Numbered from the stretch's first letter, positions 1 to 7,769 are shown. The stretch is 64,000 nt of DNA from Finegoldia magna ATCC 29328 (GCF_000010185.1 NC_010371.1:62001-126000), one strand, 5' to 3'. Notes: generated from the letters alone by a model not told the origin. Numbers and translations: made by a program.

Positions 1-215
1 TCAAAATGTTGATTAAACTTTTTAGCGTTTTGTTGTTCTCTACTATCATCCCAACATTTTGCATCATATATTATGCCAATTACTAGCAATATTACAACAA
101 ATATTCTAAGTACATGATAATTGTAATTTCCTTGAATCCAACGTTTCAGATCATATCCGAGAATTATTACTAATAGTATCCAAAGAGCTATCATAATAAT
201 TTGATATTTTCCCAT
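1..215 (-). CDS. small membrane protein, 3' end cut by window edge
   Basis: An open frame begins at an ATG at 215 (minus) and runs off the window start after 71 codons, so the C-terminus is missing. The visible product has two hydrophobic stretches (about residues 5-21 and 36-50), suggesting a small membrane protein. It lies 50 bases downstream of a copy of the recurrent GTGGGTATAACAA promoter-like motif. A purine-rich AAAGGAAA precedes the start. I recognise no family. Confidence 0.55.
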   Translation of the reverse strand, partial: MGKYQIIMIALWILLVIILGYDLKRWIQGNYNYHVLRIFVVILLVIGIIYDAKCWDDSREQQNAKKFNQHF

Positions 216-262
216 TATTTATTTTCCTTTCTTTTTTTAATATTGAGTTATAATATTCAAAT

Positions 263-275
263 TTGTTATACCCAC
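263..275 (-). promoter_or_regulatory. shared promoter-like motif, copy a
   Basis: Minus strand reads GTGGGTATAACAA, one of eleven sites in the window with the core GGGTATAACA. It lies between a terminator hairpin (305-331) and the start at 215, as expected for the -10 region of that gene. Confidence 0.6.
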
Positions 276-301
276 ATAACAGGTTGCCCATAAAAATACA
301 A

Positions 302-331
302 AAAGTCACTTGTGATTAACCCACAAGTGAC
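302..331 (-). terminator. terminator for the 343-537 gene
   Basis: GTCACTTGTG (305-314) pairs with CACAAGTGAC (322-331); on the minus strand the stem is followed by CTTTTTG. It lies just after the stop of the minus-strand gene at 343. Confidence 0.7.
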
Positions 332-342
332 AAATGACTTTT

Positions 343-537
343 TTAAGCTAAAAAATCTACAACGTATAAATCTAAAAACCCGAACAAATACCCGATACCC
401 GCCCATAACAGTATTAGTTTACGATATTTTTTGTTGTTAGTTCTATAATATTTCACATGCAAAAAAGCTTCCAACAGTATTATCGGAATGAATTCGCCTA
501 ATAGTATTATTGTTAACAAACGCTCATTATTCGACAT
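343..537 (-). CDS. small hypothetical membrane protein (64 aa)
   Basis: Starts at ATG 537 behind AAGGAG. Two hydrophobic segments (about residues 8-27 and 42-62) are separated by a basic loop rich in Lys, Arg and Asn, so it is probably a two-pass membrane protein. It is followed by its own terminator and preceded at 16 bases by another small gene. No family recognised. Confidence 0.6.
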   Translation of the reverse strand: MSNNERLLTIILLGEFIPIILLEAFLHVKYYRTNNKKYRKLILLWAGIGYLFGFLDLYVVDFLA

Positions 538-552
538 CAGTTTCTCCTTAAT

Positions 553-789
553 TTAGTGCCAACGACTGAACACGATCTTTTCTCTTCGATACACAGATGA
601 ATTAGCTATAGGTTGGTCTGGTTCTGCTGCAAAATTGTTTTGCAATAAAGTACACAAGTTTTCTTTTAACTCTTCATCAGACATTTCAGAAGCTTTTTTT
701 AATCTGTTTTTATTTTTGAACAAAATATTTTGATTATTTGTAAAAACCTCTCTGTTATCTTTATCGTACCAAACTGGGAATAAAATCAT
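553..789 (-). CDS. hypothetical protein (78 aa)
   Basis: ATG at 789 behind AAAGGAGAG. Soluble, charged, no membrane segment; the middle is Lys/Asn rich and the C-terminus carries an Arg-rich patch and a final RWH. A GGTACA box lies upstream at 871-876. I recognise no family; a small accessory gene is all that can be said. Confidence 0.5.
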   Translation of the reverse strand: MILFPVWYDKDNREVFTNNQNILFKNKNRLKKASEMSDEELKENLCTLLQNNFAAEPDQPIANSSVYRREKIVFSRWH

Positions 790-860
790 ATTTATCTCTC
801 CTTTAATTAATTATATATGTAGAATATCAGGAACAGGGCAGTGGTCAATAAATTAACAAT

Positions 861-876
861 CCTACTACAATGTACC
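861..876 (-). promoter_or_regulatory. GGTACA box
   Basis: Minus strand reads TTTGGTACATTGTAGTAGG across this site. Similar GGTACA-N5/6-TAG blocks lie upstream of other minus-strand genes (1535-1540, 3060-3065, 7051-7056, 21325-21330, 36393-36398). Function unknown; it could be a -35 type element or regulator site. Confidence 0.35.
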
Positions 877-889
877 AAACAGACACAAA

Positions 890-914
890 AATAGGGGAGA
901 CCAAGCTCCCCTTA
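890..914 (-). terminator. terminator for the 919-1455 gene
   Basis: On the minus strand AGGGGAG-cttggt-CTCCCCT is followed by ATTTTTG, directly after the stop codon of the gene at 919. Confidence 0.7.
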
Positions 915-918
915 AATG

Positions 919-1455
919 TTATCTAATTCTTAATGATTCACTATATTCTAATTGAACACCGTCAATTATCAACCCTTGATTAGCAATATCGTCATATAGT
1001 TTTTGTTTGTCAGGTTTAGGCGGTTGAGGTATCAGATACTCATCAGATAGTTTTGCTTCATCTTCAATAACAACCTTGCCTTTTCCTTTAGCTAGTGTAA
1101 ATGTATATAATGCTGTTTTAAGTTTTTTCTTGTCACAAAGATTAAACAATGTTGACAAAGCCGATTTCAAAAAACTTATAGAATTATTAAAGCTATCTTT
1201 TCTTGCTTTAAGCCTTTTAATTTCTTCATCAATCTCTTTGACATTGTTTTCTAAATGTTTTATATAACCAGCTGTATTATTCGCTTTTTCTTCTAAAGAT
1301 TCGGTAGAGTCTCTAAACTTTTCAAGCAATAATTCACGCTCTAATTTAATCCTGTGTTCATCCATTTCTGTTTCAGGAACCATTTGATTAAGCTCTGCTA
1401 ATCTCTCAATAATTTGGTTAAGTTGAACGTTTTGTTCGTATAATGTGTTTTCCAT
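919..1455 (-). CDS. coiled-coil hypothetical protein (178 aa)
   Basis: I choose the ATG at 1455 because AAGGAG lies eight bases upstream; a longer frame to 1563 would add a hydrophobic N-terminus but overlaps the conserved leader/promoter repeat, so it is unlikely. Residues about 5-110 are heptad-like and rich in Glu, Lys and Leu (two coiled-coil blocks), followed by a basic segment and a proline-rich patch (PQPPKPDK) near the C-terminus. It has its own terminator and leader. It could be a structural or scaffold protein of a plasmid or phage-like module; no family recognised. Confidence 0.55.
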   Translation of the reverse strand: MENTLYEQNVQLNQIIERLAELNQMVPETEMDEHRIKLERELLLEKFRDSTESLEEKANNTAGYIKHLENNVKEIDEEIKRLKARKDSFNNSISFLKSALSTLFNLCDKKKLKTALYTFTLAKGKGKVVIEDEAKLSDEYLIPQPPKPDKQKLYDDIANQGLIIDGVQLEYSESLRIR

Positions 1456-1470
1456 AATTTTCTCCTTTGT

Positions 1471-1540
1471 TTTTCTTATGTATGTAATATATCGACAAAT
1501 GACAAGACCACAAATAATTAGCACACCTATGACATGTACC
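1471..1540 (-). promoter_or_regulatory. conserved leader repeat plus GGTACA box, copy 1
   Basis: Minus strand carries TTGTCGATATATTACATACA followed by TAAGAAAA at 1471-1499, a 27-nt block repeated almost unchanged at 2173-2200 and 2993-3021, each immediately before the ribosome binding site of a small gene. GGTACA lies at 1535-1540. The position suits a promoter/leader, with TATATT or TACATA as possible -10 sequences. Confidence 0.5.
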
Positions 1541-1551
1541 AATATATAAAT

Positions 1552-1581
1552 AAAAGCCCCCACAAAGATTAATTGTGGGGG
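1552..1581 (-). terminator. terminator for the 1635-1898 gene
   Basis: CCCCCAC (1557-1563) pairs with GTGGGGG (1575-1581); the minus strand continues CTTTTATTT. Confidence 0.65.
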
Positions 1582-1634
1582 AGTGTTTCTAAGGAAATAT
1601 TGACTAATTTATATATTTTTTATTTTTGGGCTGA

Positions 1635-1898
1635 TTAAGTTTTAGGAATAATTCTCATATTCCACGATTTTCTTCCCGTGATTTCCTCTGCTCTTTTCTC
1701 GGCTTTCATTACAATATCAAACTCTTCGCAAATTAGTCTATTAAATGGATCCCCATTTTTTATTTCTTCTTCTGTCATTTCTTTGTTGTATTGTTCGTAT
1801 TTTCTATCCCACTCATCCTCATAAGCTTTTTGGCAGTCTTTTATAGTTTTTGCTTTTTTCAAAGCACATCTGTATTTGTTACTCATCCTGTATCCCAT
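1635..1898 (-). CDS. hypothetical basic protein (87 aa)
   Basis: ATG at 1898 behind AAAGGAG; an upstream in-frame GTG at 1907 is too close to that site. The product is soluble and highly charged (Lys/Glu rich), with Tyr-rich and Trp-containing middle sections and a GRKSWNMR stretch near the end. It has its own terminator. No family recognised. Confidence 0.5.
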   Translation of the reverse strand: MGYRMSNKYRCALKKAKTIKDCQKAYEDEWDRKYEQYNKEMTEEEIKNGDPFNRLICEEFDIVMKAEKRAEEITGRKSWNMRIIPKT

Positions 1899-1941
1899 AA
1901 TATACACTCCTTTATTGTTTTCTTTTATTTTATTTGTTTTG

Positions 1942-2154
1942 CTAGTTCCACAAAAGCATAAATATCAATTTAAGCCATACGAAGTTTAATAAAAAGAAGA
2001 AAATGCTCATTATTATTAATATAAAACTTAATGACTTACAATCTGCTGATGTTAAATATGCACATACTAACGCATGTTTTGATACAATATTTGTCGCAAA
2101 AATTAAACATATTATTAGCAAAAATAGTACGATTTGTGCTACAATAGCTATCAT
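1942..2154 (-). CDS. small hypothetical membrane protein (70 aa)
   Basis: ATG at 2154 behind AAAGGAGG. The first 22 residues and residues about 42-68 are strongly hydrophobic with a short Cys-containing loop between, so this is probably a two-pass membrane protein. It is preceded by copy 2 of the 27-nt leader repeat. The opposite strand is also open here but lacks a ribosome binding site and is treated as a shadow. Confidence 0.5.
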   Translation of the reverse strand: MIAIVAQIVLFLLIICLIFATNIVSKHALVCAYLTSADCKSLSFILIIMSIFFFLLNFVWLKLIFMLLWN

Positions 2155-2172
2155 TATTGTCCTCCTTTGTTG

Positions 2173-2200
2173 TTTTCTTATGTATGTAATATATCGACAA
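2173..2200 (-). promoter_or_regulatory. conserved leader repeat, copy 2
   Basis: Same minus-strand block as at 1471-1499 (TTGTCGATATATTACATACA then TAAGAAAA), just upstream of the AAAGGAGG of the 1942-2154 gene. Confidence 0.5.
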
Positions 2201-2253
2201 GAAACATGTATATGAATTATTCGCTAGGCTATACGTTGAACCTACCTATGAGT

Positions 2254-2285
2254 AAAAAATTGCCCCACAATATTGTAGCGGGGCA
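2254..2285 (-). terminator. terminator for the 2299-2970 gene
   Basis: TGCCCC (2261-2266) pairs with GGGGCA (2280-2285); the minus strand continues with ATTTTTT. Confidence 0.65.
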
Positions 2286-2298
2286 TTGTTCATTCAAA

Positions 2299-2970
2299 TT
2301 ATAGTTGATATTCTGTTTGCAATATTGATAGCCAACTTTTGACTTCTTCATTTGTTTTGCAATTAATGTGTCCGATTGGCTCGTTATTTTTGAAAATTGT
2401 TATTTGATTTTTAATATCAAGCCTTGATGATGGAGAAATAATAACTGTACAATCTTTATTTTTCGTTTTTATAGGGTCTAATAAAGGCTCTAAATCTACA
2501 TTATATGCCCAATCAGATAAAATTCGATCATAAATAAATTTAGTTATTAGGTCGATATTTACAATTTTCGTTATTAGCATTTTTTCACTCTCGAAAAAGC
2601 CATTATTTATAAAATCTTGATTAACAAAATCTGATATCATATCTTCAATTCTATTAATAGTATCTATCATTACAAAACATTTATAATTATCGAAAAACTC
2701 TATCTTTACTATGGTATCGGGCGAAAGTTTCTTTCTATCAAAACGCTCTAATAAATCTTTTTTTAAAGTTTCGTAATTATTTACCAAACTATTAAGATCT
2801 GTACTATTAGTTGAACCATATGGAGCAGATTGACTCGTTTGGATCCAATCATTACCCACATCAGTTATTTTTTCTATCTCGTATTGAACAATATGTTCAG
2901 CCGAAAACCAGTCTCCATCCATCAAAATGTTTTTCCCTACAAGTTCTTTTTTTGATTTTACAGTTATCAT
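2299..2970 (-). CDS. hypothetical protein (223 aa)
   Basis: ATG at 2970 behind AAAAGGAGAG. A soluble, mixed alpha/beta-looking protein with no signal or membrane segment. A serine/threonine/asparagine-rich stretch around residues 45-65 could be a linker. Preceded by copy 3 of the leader repeat and a GGTACA box, and followed by its own terminator, so it is a single-gene unit. I recognise no domain. Confidence 0.55.
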   Translation of the reverse strand: MITVKSKKELVGKNILMDGDWFSAEHIVQYEIEKITDVGNDWIQTSQSAPYGSTNSTDLNSLVNNYETLKKDLLERFDRKKLSPDTIVKIEFFDNYKCFVMIDTINRIEDMISDFVNQDFINNGFFESEKMLITKIVNIDLITKFIYDRILSDWAYNVDLEPLLDPIKTKNKDCTVIISPSSRLDIKNQITIFKNNEPIGHINCKTNEEVKSWLSILQTEYQL

Positions 2971-2992
2971 AATCTACTCTCCTTTTTATTCA

Positions 2993-3065
2993 TTGTTTTC
3001 TTATGTATGTAATATATCGACAAATCACAATGAAATTATTTATTTGTGACACTACAAGATGTACC
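2993..3065 (-). promoter_or_regulatory. conserved leader repeat plus GGTACA box, copy 3
   Basis: The 27-nt leader block at 2993-3021 and GGGTACA at 3060-3066 on the minus strand, in the same order and similar spacing as at 1471-1540. Confidence 0.5.
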
Positions 3066-3227
3066 CATACTCACATATGTTTCCCAAATTATATCAACGA
3101 AATAGCTAGATAATTCCAATCGACAATATTATAACGATTGAACAAAAGTTTATTAGGGGCTTATTTAATTTTTCTCTAATGTTTTGTGATAAAATAATGA
3201 TAAATACATGGTAGAGGAGTTTTGTTT

Positions 3228-3662
3228 ATGGATTTAGAAATTAGGAAGTTAGAAATTTGGAAAGCACGAGAAGCATTAGGTTCTGGAATGCCACTAGAAG
3301 AAATCGCAGAGAAAACCGGATTAGACTATGAATTAATTGTAGGGCTTCGAATGGGATATATGGAATTCGAAAATCTTAGAATATCACAGGTTATGAAACT
3401 TATTGAGTTAGGCGAAAACGAGTGCATAAAAGAAGACTATAGAGAATTGATGGGGTATATAGGTATTGGCTCTTTTAACGAAAACAGTGACTACGTTGCG
3501 ATTGTGAGAGACTATGAATTATATGGTTATCAGCCGATTATTTCTTATTATCTACAATCTGAATTCAGTAAAATCAATCAACAATGCGAAATTGTAAAAG
3601 TAGAAGATGCTTTGAAAGAAATGGAAAAGTACTGCTACGTTGAACCGGAAGACGAATTTTAG
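3228..3662 (+). CDS. HTH-like regulator or antitoxin-like protein (144 aa)
   Basis: ATG at 3228 sits nine bases after GAGGAG; an upstream TTG at 3222 is too close to it. Residues about 15-40 read as a putative helix-turn-helix (MPLEEIAEKTGLDYELIVGL). The C-terminal half (about 85-135) contains VAIVRDYELYGYQPIISYYL and QCEIVKVEDALKEMEKY, which recur in the neighbouring disrupted gene (5939-6256). The two are therefore tandem paralogues. Function is not recognised; DNA binding is inferred only from the N-terminal pattern. Confidence 0.6.
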   Translation: MDLEIRKLEIWKAREALGSGMPLEEIAEKTGLDYELIVGLRMGYMEFENLRISQVMKLIELGENECIKEDYRELMGYIGIGSFNENSDYVAIVRDYELYGYQPIISYYLQSEFSKINQQCEIVKVEDALKEMEKYCYVEPEDEF

Positions 3663-3677
3663 ATTGTAGGCGGAAAA

Positions 3678-3776
3678 ATGAGTTCAAAAACTATTGATAT
3701 AGAAAAAATAAAATTATTGTTAGAAAACGAAGCGTTCAAATCTGAACTAATCGAACAAAGCACAGGTGTTAACAAT
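3678..3776 (+). pseudogene. 5' fragment of regulator-like gene split by IS605 element
   Basis: An ATG at 3678 behind GGCGGAA opens a frame whose product (KLLLENEAFKSELIEQSTGV) matches the N-terminal HTH-like pattern of the upstream paralogue at 3228. The reading frame runs into the left end of the IS element and stops at a TAG at 3801-3803. The continuation (GMIDSIRAGEMNVEDL) is found in frame style beyond the element at 5939. The exact junction is estimated to within a few bases. Confidence 0.7.
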
Positions 3777-3905
3777 AAAGCTCCAGAAAGCCCCCGACTT
3801 TAGTCGTGGAGATGAATGGGAAACAACCTTTAAAGAAAAATTTAAAAGATAGTTTATTATTGATATATCTATTATTATATGGCATAATAAATGTAGGTGA
3901 TATCA

Positions 3906-4301
3906 ATGGTTAACTACACTAGAAAAAAAGGCATAGTATACAAACATCAATTTCATATTATCTTTTGTCCTAAATATAGAAGAAAAGTATTAGTAAACGG
4001 AATTGACGATAGATTAAAAGAGATATTTCTAGAAATCGCTAAGGATGAAGAAATAGATATAAAGGCTATAGAAATAATGCCAGATCATGTTCATCTATTT
4101 ATAGAATTTGACCCTAGAAAAAGTCTTCATAGAGTAATAAAAGCACTAAAAGGGAAATCTTCTAACATACTAAGGAATGAATTTCCAGAGTTAAAAAGTA
4201 AAATACCAAGTTTATGGACTAGAAGCTATTTCTCTTGTTCTGTAGGACACATAAACGACAAGGTAGTAAAAAAATATATAGAACAACAGAAAGGTGTATA
4301 A
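3906..4301 (+). CDS. tnpA: IS200-type Y1 transposase TnpA
   Basis: This HUH-superfamily enzyme excises and inserts the element as single-stranded DNA. The HUH motif is seen as PDHVHLF (about residues 59-65) and the catalytic tyrosine in VVKKYIEQQ near the C-terminus. The length of 131 aa is normal for the family. The start is ATG 3906 after AGGTG; a GTG at 3897 would extend it by three residues. The stop codon abuts the tnpB start, so the two are probably cotranscribed. Confidence 0.92.
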   Translation: MVNYTRKKGIVYKHQFHIIFCPKYRRKVLVNGIDDRLKEIFLEIAKDEEIDIKAIEIMPDHVHLFIEFDPRKSLHRVIKALKGKSSNILRNEFPELKSKIPSLWTRSYFSCSVGHINDKVVKKYIEQQKGV

Positions 4302-5723
4302 ATGAAAGCTAAGACATCATCGTATGTAGTTGAATATGAACTATTGACAACTACTAGAGATAGAAAAAGTTTGGAAAAGAAATTTAATAGTGCCAAGTCT
4401 ATATACAATGCTTGTCTTAATGAGTGTTTGAAAAGACTTAAAAGATTAAGAAACAACGAAGAATACAGCAGTCTTTTGAAAGAAAAATCAAGTAAGGAAA
4501 GAAACAGAAAACTTAAAGAAATAGAACTATCTTTGAACTATTCAGAATACGACATGCATAAATATGTTAAAGACATAAGAAAGCTGTATGCTAAACATAT
4601 CGGATCTCAAGAAGCACAAAAACTTGCTACTAGGGCTTTTCAGACAGTGGGAAAACTACACTATCATATTGCTGATAAAGTTAATTTTAAAAACAGATAT
4701 AGCGATATGTCTGTTGAGAACAAAAGCAATAATACAGGTCTTAGATTAAAAGATGATATCGTAATATGGAATGATTTAAAGCTAAAGATTAAAGAAAAGA
4801 AAAATGACATATACAATATCCAATCAAGAAACGATAAGACTAAATACATTAGAATACTTAAAAGAACAATCAGAAGAAAGACTAGATATTTCGTTCAAGT
4901 AATCAAAGAAGGTATTCCTCCTAAGAAAAGAAACTACGGAAAAGAATCAGTCGGTATTGATATCGGAACATCATCCGTTGCTATAGTATCGGATAGTTGT
5001 GTTAAATTAGAAAAGCTATCTAATACCGAAAATGAATACAAAAAATTGAGACGATTAGATAGAAAACTAGAACGATCTAAGAGAATAAATAATCCCAAAA
5101 ACTATAATGATGACGGAACGGTTAAAAAGGGCTCAAAAAGATGGATATATTCTAATAGATACATTAAGTTAAGGCAAAAAAGAAAAGACTTGTACCGTAA
5201 ATTAGCGACTAAAAGAAAAGAATATCAAGAAATATTGGCAAATAAGATAATAGAATTAGGTGTAGATATTAAAGTCGAAACAATGAGATTTAACGCCCTG
5301 CAAAAAAGAGCAAAGAACACAACGATAAACAAAAAGAACGGAAAGATTAATAAGAAAAAGAGATTCGGAAAGTCTCTTTGCAATAACTCTCCTTCCCAAC
5401 TGTTAACTATCATAGACAGAAAACTACACTATGTAGGTAGCTATTTAAAAAGAATAGACACATTCGAAGTTAAGGCAAGTCAATTTAATCATAAAACGAA
5501 AAACTGTGTTAAAAAGAAACTATCCCAAAGATGGAATGTAATAGATGATATTAAAATACAAAGAGATTTGTATTCGGCATTTTTAATTCAAAATGTTAGT
5601 GATGATTTAAAATCAGTAGATACTGATTTGTGTGATAAGAAGTATGACAAGTTTGTTAACTTGCACAATATAGAAATTAATAAACTAAAAGAAATAAAAG
5701 AAATGCGTTGGTTAATCGCATAA
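4302..5723 (+). CDS. tnpB: TnpB RNA-guided nuclease without zinc-finger cysteines
   Basis: TnpB family nucleases cut target DNA guided by an omega-RNA made from the element's right end. RuvC motifs are visible as GIDIGTSSVAIV (Asp), VETMRFNALQKR (Glu) and IQRDLYSAFLIQ (Asp). The region between motifs II and III, where most TnpBs have a CxxC...CxxC zinc finger, contains only one Cys here (QFNHKTKNCVKKKLSQRW). This cysteine-poor form is a subgroup I know from Clostridia. The 473 aa length is slightly long for the family. It starts directly at the tnpA stop. Confidence 0.88.
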   Translation: MKAKTSSYVVEYELLTTTRDRKSLEKKFNSAKSIYNACLNECLKRLKRLRNNEEYSSLLKEKSSKERNRKLKEIELSLNYSEYDMHKYVKDIRKLYAKHIGSQEAQKLATRAFQTVGKLHYHIADKVNFKNRYSDMSVENKSNNTGLRLKDDIVIWNDLKLKIKEKKNDIYNIQSRNDKTKYIRILKRTIRRKTRYFVQVIKEGIPPKKRNYGKESVGIDIGTSSVAIVSDSCVKLEKLSNTENEYKKLRRLDRKLERSKRINNPKNYNDDGTVKKGSKRWIYSNRYIKLRQKRKDLYRKLATKRKEYQEILANKIIELGVDIKVETMRFNALQKRAKNTTINKKNGKINKKKRFGKSLCNNSPSQLLTIIDRKLHYVGSYLKRIDTFEVKASQFNHKTKNCVKKKLSQRWNVIDDIKIQRDLYSAFLIQNVSDDLKSVDTDLCDKKYDKFVNLHNIEINKLKEIKEMRWLIA

Positions 5724-5938
5724 ATTTATTAATCAGTCGGATTGACTGCACCGACTTAAATAAGACAAAATCATAAGCACATAGCAGGTCTTTTAAAGGC
5801 TGGGCTAGTGAAGTGCATATCATACGATATAGATTTGTTGAGTTCTCTGTTAAAGAAGACTAGATCATTTATTTAATGAAGCAATCTTCGGCTATGCCAA
5901 AAGAGAACCCCCTGACTTTAGTCGTGGGGAGTAGTCAG
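5724..5938 (+). ncRNA. putative omega-RNA and right end of first IS605 element
   Basis: In this family the guide scaffold lies at the end of tnpB and the right end, with the guide taken from flanking DNA. Here a hairpin AGTCGG...CCGACT (5735-5756) follows the tnpB stop, and the terminal hairpin CTGACTTTAGTCG lies near 5911. The 18-nt loop region TCGGATTGACTGCACCGA recurs, with one change, at 31888-31905. RNA boundaries are inferred. Confidence 0.45.
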
Positions 5939-6256
5939 AAAGGAATGATTGACAGTATAAGAGCAGGGGAGATGAATGTCGAAGACCTAGACCTGCAAAC
6001 AGCCTTCATATTATCAAGATTATGTGACGGAATAAACATATCTTACGATTATGAAAATCTTTTGGAAGAATTTAGAGAAGACCTACATGAGTTTAGTCCT
6101 AAGCTTGTAGCCATAGTTAGAGAAGATAGGGGAGTGTATAAGCCGATAATAAACTATTATCTTCCACAATCATTCAATAAAATTGATGAACCTTGCGAAA
6201 TTGTTTATGCAAAAGATGTGCTACAAGAGATGGAAGAGATGAACAAGCTAATATAA
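5939..6256 (+). pseudogene. 3' fragment of regulator-like gene split by IS605 element
   Basis: The frame encodes GMIDSIRAGEMNVEDL and then VAIVREDRGVYKPIINYYLP and CEIVYAKDVLQEMEEM, closely matching the intact paralogue at 3228-3662. It lacks the N-terminal third, which lies at 3678-3776. A start within the IS right end (ATG 5876) could in principle express the fragment, but no ribosome binding site precedes it. A terminator follows at 6261-6290. Confidence 0.7.
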
Positions 6257-6260
6257 GCCA

Positions 6261-6290
6261 AAAAAAGCAGGTGCTATATACCTGCTTTTT
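6261..6290 (+). terminator. terminator after the split regulator gene
   Basis: AAAAAAGCAGGT-gctatat-ACCTGCTTTTT, a strong stem with a following T run. Confidence 0.8.
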
Positions 6291-6333
6291 GACTTTTTCC
6301 AATAGAGAACGGGAGAAAGCCAGCCCTCAAATT

Positions 6334-6963
6334 CTAATACCAACATGTATAATAAACATCTTCATCTTCTGTGTTCATCAAAAAATCTTCAACATTTTCG
6401 AAAGCTTCTTTAACTTCTAAAATATCTAACAGATAGTAGATATTTAGCTCATAGTTACCGTAGAAAAAGCCTTCTGTTATCGGAAGCTTTTCTTCGACTA
6501 TTTCAGAACATTCCTTATTTTCTGAAACAATTTCTTTAAATCTTTGATTAATACTATCGAAAATCTCTGTATTAATTTCTCCAGCGTTGCTTTGGTCTAT
6601 TGTGATATTCGAATAATCAATGCTATATTTCTTAGCATATTCTTTTAATGACAAATCACAATAATCTTGAACCTCTTGAATGAAGTCTTTCGAAAAACAT
6701 TTTAAAAACTTATTGCAAACATTAAGCAAATATTCTATATCCTCGTCAGAAACTCGAACATATTCGCAGTTATCAATGTTGTATTTTTCTTCGAAATATC
6801 CTTGCAATATATTGACTTTTCTGAAATATGCTAATTCTGAACAATGATACAAGTAGTTATTGTCTTCATCAATATAATCGCTTGCAAAAAACCTGTCTGG
6901 AAAATACTCCACGTCACCAATATTGCTAAAATAAACAGCATACAAATTTTGATCTAATCCCAT
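6334..6963 (-). CDS. MGLD-type phage/plasmid hypothetical protein (209 aa)
   Basis: ATG at 6963 behind AAAGGAG; a longer frame to 7098 would cross a terminator and leader and is rejected. The N-terminus MGLDQNLYAVYF, the CSELAYFRKVNILQGYF block (about residues 40-57) and LPITEGFFYGNYELNIYYLLDIL (about 165-187) resemble a family of uncharacterised phage proteins that begin MGLDMYL and contain ELAYWRKAN and LPTxSGFFFG motifs. That match is from memory of the family pattern. Function is unknown. It is a single-gene unit with a GGTACA box upstream. Confidence 0.6.
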   Translation of the reverse strand: MGLDQNLYAVYFSNIGDVEYFPDRFFASDYIDEDNNYLYHCSELAYFRKVNILQGYFEEKYNIDNCEYVRVSDEDIEYLLNVCNKFLKCFSKDFIQEVQDYCDLSLKEYAKKYSIDYSNITIDQSNAGEINTEIFDSINQRFKEIVSENKECSEIVEEKLPITEGFFYGNYELNIYYLLDILEVKEAFENVEDFLMNTEDEDVYYTCWY

Positions 6964-6982
6964 AGTTATTTCTCCTTTATAT

Positions 6983-7056
6983 TTTTTATTTCTTGTGTAT
7001 ATAAAATAGCGAGAATACCGATAACACCACAAATTAACACACCTAATCAATGTACC
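6983..7056 (-). promoter_or_regulatory. diverged leader repeat plus GGTACA box, copy 4
   Basis: Minus strand has TTGGTACATTGATTAGGTGTG ending near 7036, then a diverged version of the leader (CGCTATTTTATATACACAAG). The order and spacing match copy 1, where GGTACATGTCATAGGTGTG is followed by the leader. Confidence 0.4.
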
Positions 7057-7086
7057 AAAAAAGGAAGTCGACAAAAGCCCACTTCC
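7057..7086 (-). terminator. terminator of the XRE-led operon
   Basis: GGAAGT (7063-7068) pairs with ACTTCC (7081-7086); the minus strand continues TTTTTTGG. It lies just beyond the stop at 7098. Confidence 0.6.
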
Positions 7087-7097
7087 CACAGTTAACA

Positions 7098-7523
7098 TTA
7101 TTCAATTTTCACGCAATCTAAAATCTCTATATTATAAGAATCGCAAACAGTTAATAGGACATCAATAATACCTGATGCAACAAGCTTTTTATAATTTTGA
7201 ACACCTACGATAAAATTAATAAGTTTCGCTATTTGTTCTATGATGATTAGTTTACTTTCACAAGGTTTTTTAGAAACTTTTCTGAACTCTCGCATAATCG
7301 TATAAATTTTATTTAAATCTACTTTAGAATCAAGTTCGTTTCCAACAACGAGTGTTATATACACATTGCAGATACTGTCTTTTATCAGGTCAAGATCGTC
7401 TAAGCACACTCCTTTTAATAAATCCGATAACTTTTCTATAGTTGCAAGAACGTTATTATAGATATCCACATATAGATCAAGGTCTTGTGTCACATTTAAT
7501 ATTTTTTTGTTTAATTCTTCCAT
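7098..7523 (-). CDS. hypothetical protein (141 aa)
   Basis: The ATG at 7523 overlaps the stop of the upstream gene by one base, so translation is coupled. Predominantly helical, Leu/Ile/Val-rich soluble protein without signal or motif that I recognise. Last gene of the minus-strand operon that begins with the XRE regulator at 10069. Confidence 0.5.
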   Translation of the reverse strand: MEELNKKILNVTQDLDLYVDIYNNVLATIEKLSDLLKGVCLDDLDLIKDSICNVYITLVVGNELDSKVDLNKIYTIMREFRKVSKKPCESKLIIIEQIAKLINFIVGVQNYKKLVASGIIDVLLTVCDSYNIEILDCVKIE

Positions 7524-7741
7524 TATTCCTCCAAAACCTTTGTTATCGCTTGAAGTGGGCTTCTAGCTTTAACCAGGCTTATTATTTCTTTCCCTTTTTT
7601 TCTAATAGCATAAAGCTCTGATTCCAAATAACAATATTCGAACTCCATATATTTTTTATCGAGGTCGTATGGTTCTGGAACGCTATGATATATATTTTCT
7701 TTTATCTCTTTATACAAATCGTGTATTTCTGATGATCCCAT
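7523..7741 (-). CDS. hypothetical protein (72 aa)
   Basis: ATG at 7741 behind AAAAGGAG. Small acidic/aromatic protein with several Tyr residues; ends in ARSPLQAITKVLEE. Couples by a one-base overlap to the next gene. No family recognised. Confidence 0.5.
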   Translation of the reverse strand: MGSSEIHDLYKEIKENIYHSVPEPYDLDKKYMEFEYCYLESELYAIRKKGKEIISLVKARSPLQAITKVLEE

Positions 7742-7769
7742 ATTTACATCTCCTTTTTTATTTCGTTAC

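Larger units (their letters stand above)
3777..5938 (+). mobile_element. IS200/IS605-family element with tnpA and tnpB
   Basis: Contains co-directional Y1 transposase and TnpB genes. The ends carry matching subterminal hairpins: CCGACTTTAGTCG near 3793-3805 and CTGACTTTAGTCGT near 5911-5924, each flanked by C-run and G-run. The element interrupts a gene whose two halves lie on either side. Boundaries are approximate because this family makes no target duplication. Confidence 0.85.

Noticed and set aside
5876-6256. Intact gene starting at ATG 5876
   Set aside because: The first 20 codons are IS right-end sequence without a ribosome binding site; the rest is the 3' half of the split regulator gene.
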